Origin: Firmicutes bacterium UBA3930
GTDB lineage: Bacteria; Bacillota; Clostridia; Caldicoprobacterales; Caldicoprobacteraceae
Length of the DNA stretch: 9,530 nt
Assembly: GCA_002385885.1 (NCBI GenBank)
Contig: DGEI01000041.1
Coordinates: forward strand, 1 to 9,530
Reading direction: 5' to 3'
The notes under the pieces were generated by a model. The model had not been told where the DNA came from. It did not search any database and worked only from the letters and a program-made list of their open reading frames with translations. Below are positions 5,898 through 9,530 of the stretch, one piece after another. Position 1 is the stretch's first letter, and every line of letters begins with the position of its first letter. The position numbers were made by a program, and so were the translations under genes.

Positions 5898-7415
5898 ATG
5901 CGCCGATTTGCTTATCCGGAGTCAGTTGAGAGATGGTGCGTATTTGAGGCAGCGATTAACGGGCCTTCAGATGGGAATCCCTTTTTGGATTATAGGATAA
6001 AAGGGACATTTCAAAGTAAAAACGAAGCAAAAACCGTGGAGGGTTTTTATGACGGAAATGGTATATATAAAGTCCGGTTTATGCCTTCCTTTGAAGAAGA
6101 ATATAAATTTGCCGTTGAGGCAAACTTTACTGACGAAAAGTATGAAGGCGGATTTACGGTGACCCAGGCTTCGGAAAACAATCACGGTCCCGTAAGAGTT
6201 GCCAATACATATCATTTTGCATATGAAGACGGAAGCCCGTATTATCCGATTGGCACCACATGTTATGTTTGGACGCATCAAAAAGCGGAACTGCAGGAGC
6301 AGACATTGGAAACCCTTAAAAACAGCTCGTTTAATAAAATCCGTTTTTGTGTATTTCCAAAACACTACCTCTATAACCTGCATGAACCGCTAACTTATCC
6401 ATATGAAGGCACCCCATGCGACAGCTCCCATTTAAATGAAGACAATTTCAGCTATACACCGGATTTTGAAGACAACAAATGGGATTTCAAACGGTTTAAC
6501 CCCAGGCATTTTCAGCTGATAGAAAAGCGGATTCAGGATCTAATGGATTTGGGGATCCAGGCTGACTTAATCCTTTGGCATCCGTATGACCGCTGGGGAT
6601 TCAGCAGGATGAGCAGGGAAGATGATGACCTGTATTTGAATTATGTTATTGCCCGTTTTGCCGCATACAGGAATGTATGGTGGTCATTAGCCAATGAATA
6701 CGATTTGCTTCCGGGCAAAACCCTGCAGGACTGGGAACGTTTTGCTTCCATAATCTGTAAAAAGGATCCATACAATCACTTGAGATCCGTGCATAACTGC
6801 AGAGTTCTTTATGATTTTTCAAGGCCGTGGGTCACCCATTGCAGTGTTCAAAGAACCGATATATATAGAACCACCGAGGATGTTGACCAACTGAGGATCC
6901 GTTTCAAAAAGCCGGTTATATTTGATGAACTGGGTTATGAAGGAGATATAGAACATGGCTGGGGAAATCTCACAGGGCAGGAGCTGGTGAGGCGTTTTTG
7001 GGAGGCTGCATGCCGCGGCGGCTATGCCACCCATGGAGAAACTTTTATTAATCCGGAAAATATCCTGTGGTGGAGCCATGGAGGTAAACTTTATGGAGAG
7101 AGCGATGCGAGGCTGAAGTTTTTATACAGGATCCTGTGTGAGACACCCGGGAACGGCTTAAAACCGTACAGTTTTTCATGGGATGATGTTGCAGCTGTAC
7201 CCGATACGCCCCGGGATACCGGCTATTACCTGGTGTATTACGGCTTTAACCGTCCCGGTTTCAGAAGATTCTATTTTGATGATACGACAGAATACAAGGT
7301 AGAAATTATCGATACATGGAATATGACAATTACTGATGCAGGGATCCATAAGGGGAGATTTACGATACAGCTTCCTAGGCGGCAGTATATGGCAATAAGA
7401 TTGAGAAAGGTGTAA
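5898..7415 (+). CDS. Intracellular glycoside hydrolase of the DUF5060-DUF4038-DUF5605 type
   Basis: A 505-residue protein with three parts: an N-terminal beta-sandwich (DUF5060-like, about 1-95), a TIM barrel (DUF4038/GH140-like, about 105-410) beginning HFAYEDGSPYYPIGTTCY, and a C-terminal beta domain (DUF5605-like, about 415-505). Clan GH-A catalytic residues are likely Glu267 in WWSLANEYD (acid/base after strand 4) and Glu344 in PVIFDELGYEG (nucleophile after strand 7). ATHGETF (377-383) and ILWWSHGG (389-396) are further active-site-like stretches. There is no signal peptide, so the enzyme should work inside the cell on imported oligosaccharides or glycosides. AGAAGGAGTG (5881-5890) lies 7 bases before ATG 5898. 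Relatives include apiosidases (GH140), but specificity cannot be inferred. It is probably co-transcribed with the Nif3-like gene, as no terminator separates them, and it ends 9 bp from the convergent LysR gene. Confidence 0.85.
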   Translation: MRRFAYPESVERWCVFEAAINGPSDGNPFLDYRIKGTFQSKNEAKTVEGFYDGNGIYKVRFMPSFEEEYKFAVEANFTDEKYEGGFTVTQASENNHGPVRVANTYHFAYEDGSPYYPIGTTCYVWTHQKAELQEQTLETLKNSSFNKIRFCVFPKHYLYNLHEPLTYPYEGTPCDSSHLNEDNFSYTPDFEDNKWDFKRFNPRHFQLIEKRIQDLMDLGIQADLILWHPYDRWGFSRMSREDDDLYLNYVIARFAAYRNVWWSLANEYDLLPGKTLQDWERFASIICKKDPYNHLRSVHNCRVLYDFSRPWVTHCSVQRTDIYRTTEDVDQLRIRFKKPVIFDELGYEGDIEHGWGNLTGQELVRRFWEAACRGGYATHGETFINPENILWWSHGGKLYGESDARLKFLYRILCETPGNGLKPYSFSWDDVAAVPDTPRDTGYYLVYYGFNRPGFRRFYFDDTTEYKVEIIDTWNMTITDAGIHKGRFTIQLPRRQYMAIRLRKV

Positions 7416-7424
7416 TGCAGCGGG

Positions 7425-8315
7425 TTAATTATTTCTTAAGTACACAATCCTTTCATACCAGTATTCAATGTGTGATATGTCGGGACAATCCTTTAGATAG
7501 ACAAAGCTGAAAGGATGACTGATATTAAAATTATGTATTGGTATTTCTTTCAGGTATCCCCGGGATAATTCTTTTTTTACGGCTTCCCGGTACATAAAGG
7601 TGATACCGACATTCTGATGGCATAATTCTTTAATGGCATTCATATTGCCAATCTCAATTTTTCTTTTGAAATCGTTGACGCTGAGATTTCTATTGTACAA
7701 TGCCTGTTCCAATATATCCCGGGTTCCACTGCCCGGTTCCCGTAAGATCAGGTTCTGTCCAAGCAAATCTTCCAGTTCGATGGGTTTGGATGCAGTTCGG
7801 TTTTTTGGAGAGCAAACACCAATAAACTCCTCATCAGATATTATTTTAACCCGGTATTGATTCCGGTTGAAATTCCCCTCCAGCAAGGCGAAGTCTATTT
7901 CGCCATCCCACAGCATTTTTTGGAGAATATCTGTATTTTCAACAAACATTGAAATATCTGTTTCCGGCTCTTCTCTGAATATCCGATGTATAATCGGTGG
8001 AATCATGTACTCACCTATAGTCAATGTTGCTCCAAAATTTAAAGGCTTAGCACGGTTTTTGATCCGGTGTAATAAGGATAAAATCCGTTCTGAATTGGAT
8101 TTAAGTGTTTTTGCATATTCCTGCAGTGCCTTGCCTTCCTCCGTAAGAGAAAAATCTTTTCCTTTACCTGCAATCAACACCACCTGGTAATAATCCTCCA
8201 GGAACTTGATGTGCTGTGAAACAGCCGGCTGTGTCATATTGAGTTTTTCAGCTGTTTTTGTATAGTTGCGTGTTTCACAAAGTGTGAGAAAAGTATATAA
8301 CCTATTATCTAACAT
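7425..8315 (-). CDS. LysR-family transcriptional regulator, divergent from yeiH-like gene
   Basis: A 296-residue LysR regulator. The winged HTH is at residues 1-60, with the classical NYTKTAEKLNMTQPAVSQHI helix pair and LTEEGK wing. A linker helix (60-90) leads to the periplasmic-binding-like effector domain (about 92-296), with FGATLTIGEYMIPPII opening it and LREPGSGTRDILEQ as the effector-loop motif typical of CysB/CbbR-like members. The start at 8315 is supported by GGGGTG on the minus strand (8321-8326), 5 bases upstream. LysR genes transcribed away from a yeiH-type gene are common (YeiE-YeiH in E. coli, where YeiE has been tied to sulfite response), so it most likely controls the 8424 gene and itself. 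Its 3' end nearly meets the hydrolase gene and no terminator is visible between them. Confidence 0.93.
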   Translation of the reverse strand: MLDNRLYTFLTLCETRNYTKTAEKLNMTQPAVSQHIKFLEDYYQVVLIAGKGKDFSLTEEGKALQEYAKTLKSNSERILSLLHRIKNRAKPLNFGATLTIGEYMIPPIIHRIFREEPETDISMFVENTDILQKMLWDGEIDFALLEGNFNRNQYRVKIISDEEFIGVCSPKNRTASKPIELEDLLGQNLILREPGSGTRDILEQALYNRNLSVNDFKRKIEIGNMNAIKELCHQNVGITFMYREAVKKELSRGYLKEIPIHNFNISHPFSFVYLKDCPDISHIEYWYERIVYLRNN

Positions 8316-8346
8316 TTTTACACCCCATAAATTGAAATTATTGATT

Positions 8347-8368
8347 AATAAAATATAATAATTTTATT
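8347..8368. promoter_or_regulatory. AT-rich inverted repeat in the divergent LysR/YeiH promoter region
   Basis: AATAAAAT (8347-8354) and ATTTTATT (8361-8368) form a perfect 8-bp repeat around a 6-bp centre. It sits midway between the two divergent start codons (8315 and 8424). Its size and symmetry fit a LysR-type recognition site (T-N11-A core), but such repeats arise easily in AT-rich DNA. TATATT (8386-8391) is a possible -10 box for the yeiH-like gene with only a poor -35 (TTTATT, 8363-8368) overlapping the repeat, as would suit an activator-dependent promoter. Confidence 0.4.
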
Positions 8369-8423
8369 TTATATTAAAAGTATGGTATATTCAAGTAAAT
8401 ATCATAAAGATCGGAGGATTATT

Positions 8424-9440
8424 ATGAGCAGTAAAATAGGCAGATTGATTCCTGGCTTACTTTTCAGCAGTGTTGCAGCAATTATTGCAATATTGTTAAG
8501 CAGCTTAATTCCAGGCGATATTATAGGCGCTACTGTTATGGCTCTTCTGGTTGGAATGGCGCTGAATCCTGTAATGAACAGGTATGAGCGGTTAAACGAT
8601 GGAGTAAACTTTGCAGCAAAGATGGTTCTTCGGATAGGTATCATACTTATGGGTGTCAACCTGAATTTATCGGAGGTTTTTAGTGTCAGCAAATATGCAG
8701 TTTTTGTGATGTTATTTACAATGGGAACTGCTTTTGGCGCAGGAAACTTAATTGGCAAAATATTTGGAATGGATTGGAAACTGACCAATCTGTTGTCAGT
8801 TAGTACTGCTATATGCGGAGGTTCTGCCGTTGCCACGGTAGGTCCGGTTATAAAAGCAAAGGATGAGGATATAGCATATGCAATATCTGCAACTTTTATT
8901 TTTGATGTTTTAACAGTTGTCATATTCCCATGGATTGGTTTTGCCCTTGGCATGTCCGGTACGGGCTTTGGTTTATGGGTAGGCACTGCTGTTAATGATA
9001 CATCGTCAGTTGTGGCTGCCGGTTATGCATTCTCTGAATTGGCAGGCAACATAGCAGTTATAGTGAAACTCACCAGGACATTGTTTATAATCCCATTCGT
9101 TTTAATGTTCTCTGTAATTTCAGAAAGAATAGAGGCAAAAGCGGAGGTTACGGAAGAACGAAAACCAGTTAATATTAAGAAAATTTTCCCTTATTTCGTT
9201 ATGTTATTTCTCCTTGTTGTAGCTCTTCGCAGTACCGGTATCATACCAGGCAATTTAGTACCTGCATTATCGAAAACTTCAAAATATTGCATGATAATAG
9301 CTTTATCAGCCATTGGACTGAAAACCAGCTATGGTGATATAAAAAATATAGGGCTCAAACCAATGATACTTGGATTTATTGTTGATACGCTGGTTGTTGT
9401 TGTATCCATAGGTGTTCAGGCAGCGACGGGAAGGTTTTAG
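8424..9440 (+). CDS. YeiH-family (UPF0324) putative sulfate/anion exporter
   Basis: A 338-residue integral membrane protein of the YeiH/UPF0324 family, annotated by family as putative sulfate exporters although direct proof is thin. About ten hydrophobic segments are visible, beginning at residues 9-29 and 33-50, with later ones at 93-113, 158-178, 219-232, 255-268, 288-300 and 312-332. Family hallmarks are LSVSTAICGGSAVATVGPVI (124-143), GLWVGTAVNDTSSVVAAGYA (183-202) and VKLTRTLFIIPFV (214-226). A charged cytoplasmic loop (233-253) splits the two halves. CGGAGGA (8412-8418) before ATG 8424 fixes the start; an in-frame ATG at 8382 has no clear ribosome site and overlaps the promoter region. 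Length matches E. coli YeiH (about 349). The divergent LysR gene is the probable regulator. Confidence 0.9.
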   Translation: MSSKIGRLIPGLLFSSVAAIIAILLSSLIPGDIIGATVMALLVGMALNPVMNRYERLNDGVNFAAKMVLRIGIILMGVNLNLSEVFSVSKYAVFVMLFTMGTAFGAGNLIGKIFGMDWKLTNLLSVSTAICGGSAVATVGPVIKAKDEDIAYAISATFIFDVLTVVIFPWIGFALGMSGTGFGLWVGTAVNDTSSVVAAGYAFSELAGNIAVIVKLTRTLFIIPFVLMFSVISERIEAKAEVTEERKPVNIKKIFPYFVMLFLLVVALRSTGIIPGNLVPALSKTSKYCMIIALSAIGLKTSYGDIKNIGLKPMILGFIVDTLVVVVSIGVQAATGRF

Positions 9441-9443
9441 AAA

Positions 9444-9530
9444 ATGTCGGGGGGGAGAATGGTTAGTGTAAAATTACTCTGGGGAAAAAACAAACAAATA
9501 AAAGAAAAGAGTATCTCCTCTGTGATATAA
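9444..9530 (+). CDS. Very small open frame downstream of the YeiH-like gene
   Basis: An ATG at 9444, three bases after the yeiH-like stop codon, opens a 28-codon frame that ends in TAA at 9528-9530. A second in-frame ATG at 9459 follows a G7 run and GAGA (9449-9458), too close for ideal initiation. The peptide is basic (several Lys, one Trp) and has no recognisable domain. It could be a small co-translated protein, but short frames of this size occur often by chance. No terminator for the yeiH-like gene is seen in the remaining bases. Confidence 0.18.
   Translation: MSGGRMVSVKLLWGKNKQIKEKSISSVI

Noticed and set aside
8402..8986. A 194-codon open frame antisense to the YeiH-like gene
   Set aside because: It lies wholly opposite a clear membrane-protein gene, its composition mirrors that gene, and it has no family resemblance.

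Overview
The window is about 43% GC by eye and has purine-rich Shine-Dalgarno sites (GGGGAGGAGG, AGGAGGTG, AGAAGGAGTG), compact gene spacing and TTGAAA/TATAAT-type promoters. Together with the protein families present, this points to a Gram-positive anaerobe of the Clostridia type. That is an inference from style; no taxonomic marker is present. No rRNA, tRNA, CRISPR array, transposase or prophage gene was seen.

Region 1 (1-2390): the 3' end of an ABC-exporter ATPase cut by the window edge, an AraC-type regulator with a GyrI-like effector domain, a short open stretch that looks like the tail of a lost gene (1285-1398), and an orphan cytoplasmic beta-propeller (WD40-like) protein. The propeller gene seems to have lost one T near its 3' end, so its last 26 residues now lie in another frame.

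Region 2 (2391-2701): a gene-free stretch with several consecutive hairpins. The last one looks like a terminator, and a strong promoter (TTGAAA-17-TATAAT) follows it.

Region 3 (2702-7415): a carbohydrate module, all on the + strand, in two likely transcription units. The first holds a xylose-isomerase-like TIM-barrel isomerase/epimerase and a zinc-dependent medium-chain dehydrogenase, and ends in a good intrinsic terminator (4655-4706). The second starts from an extended -10 promoter (4808-4837) and holds a divergent Nif3/DUF34 dinuclear-metal protein followed by a signal-peptide-less glycoside hydrolase of the DUF5060/DUF4038/DUF5605 type. Oxidation, isomerisation and glycoside cleavage by cytoplasmic enzymes suggests breakdown of an imported glycoside or oligosaccharide. 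The substrate is not readable from the sequence, and no sugar transporter lies in the window. The Nif3-like protein is the least explained member.

Region 4 (7416-9530): a LysR-family regulator on the - strand, convergent with the hydrolase gene and divergent from a YeiH-family (UPF0324) membrane protein. An AT-rich inverted repeat lies between the two divergent genes, the usual layout of a LysR regulator controlling its neighbour. A very small open frame (9444-9530) closes the window.
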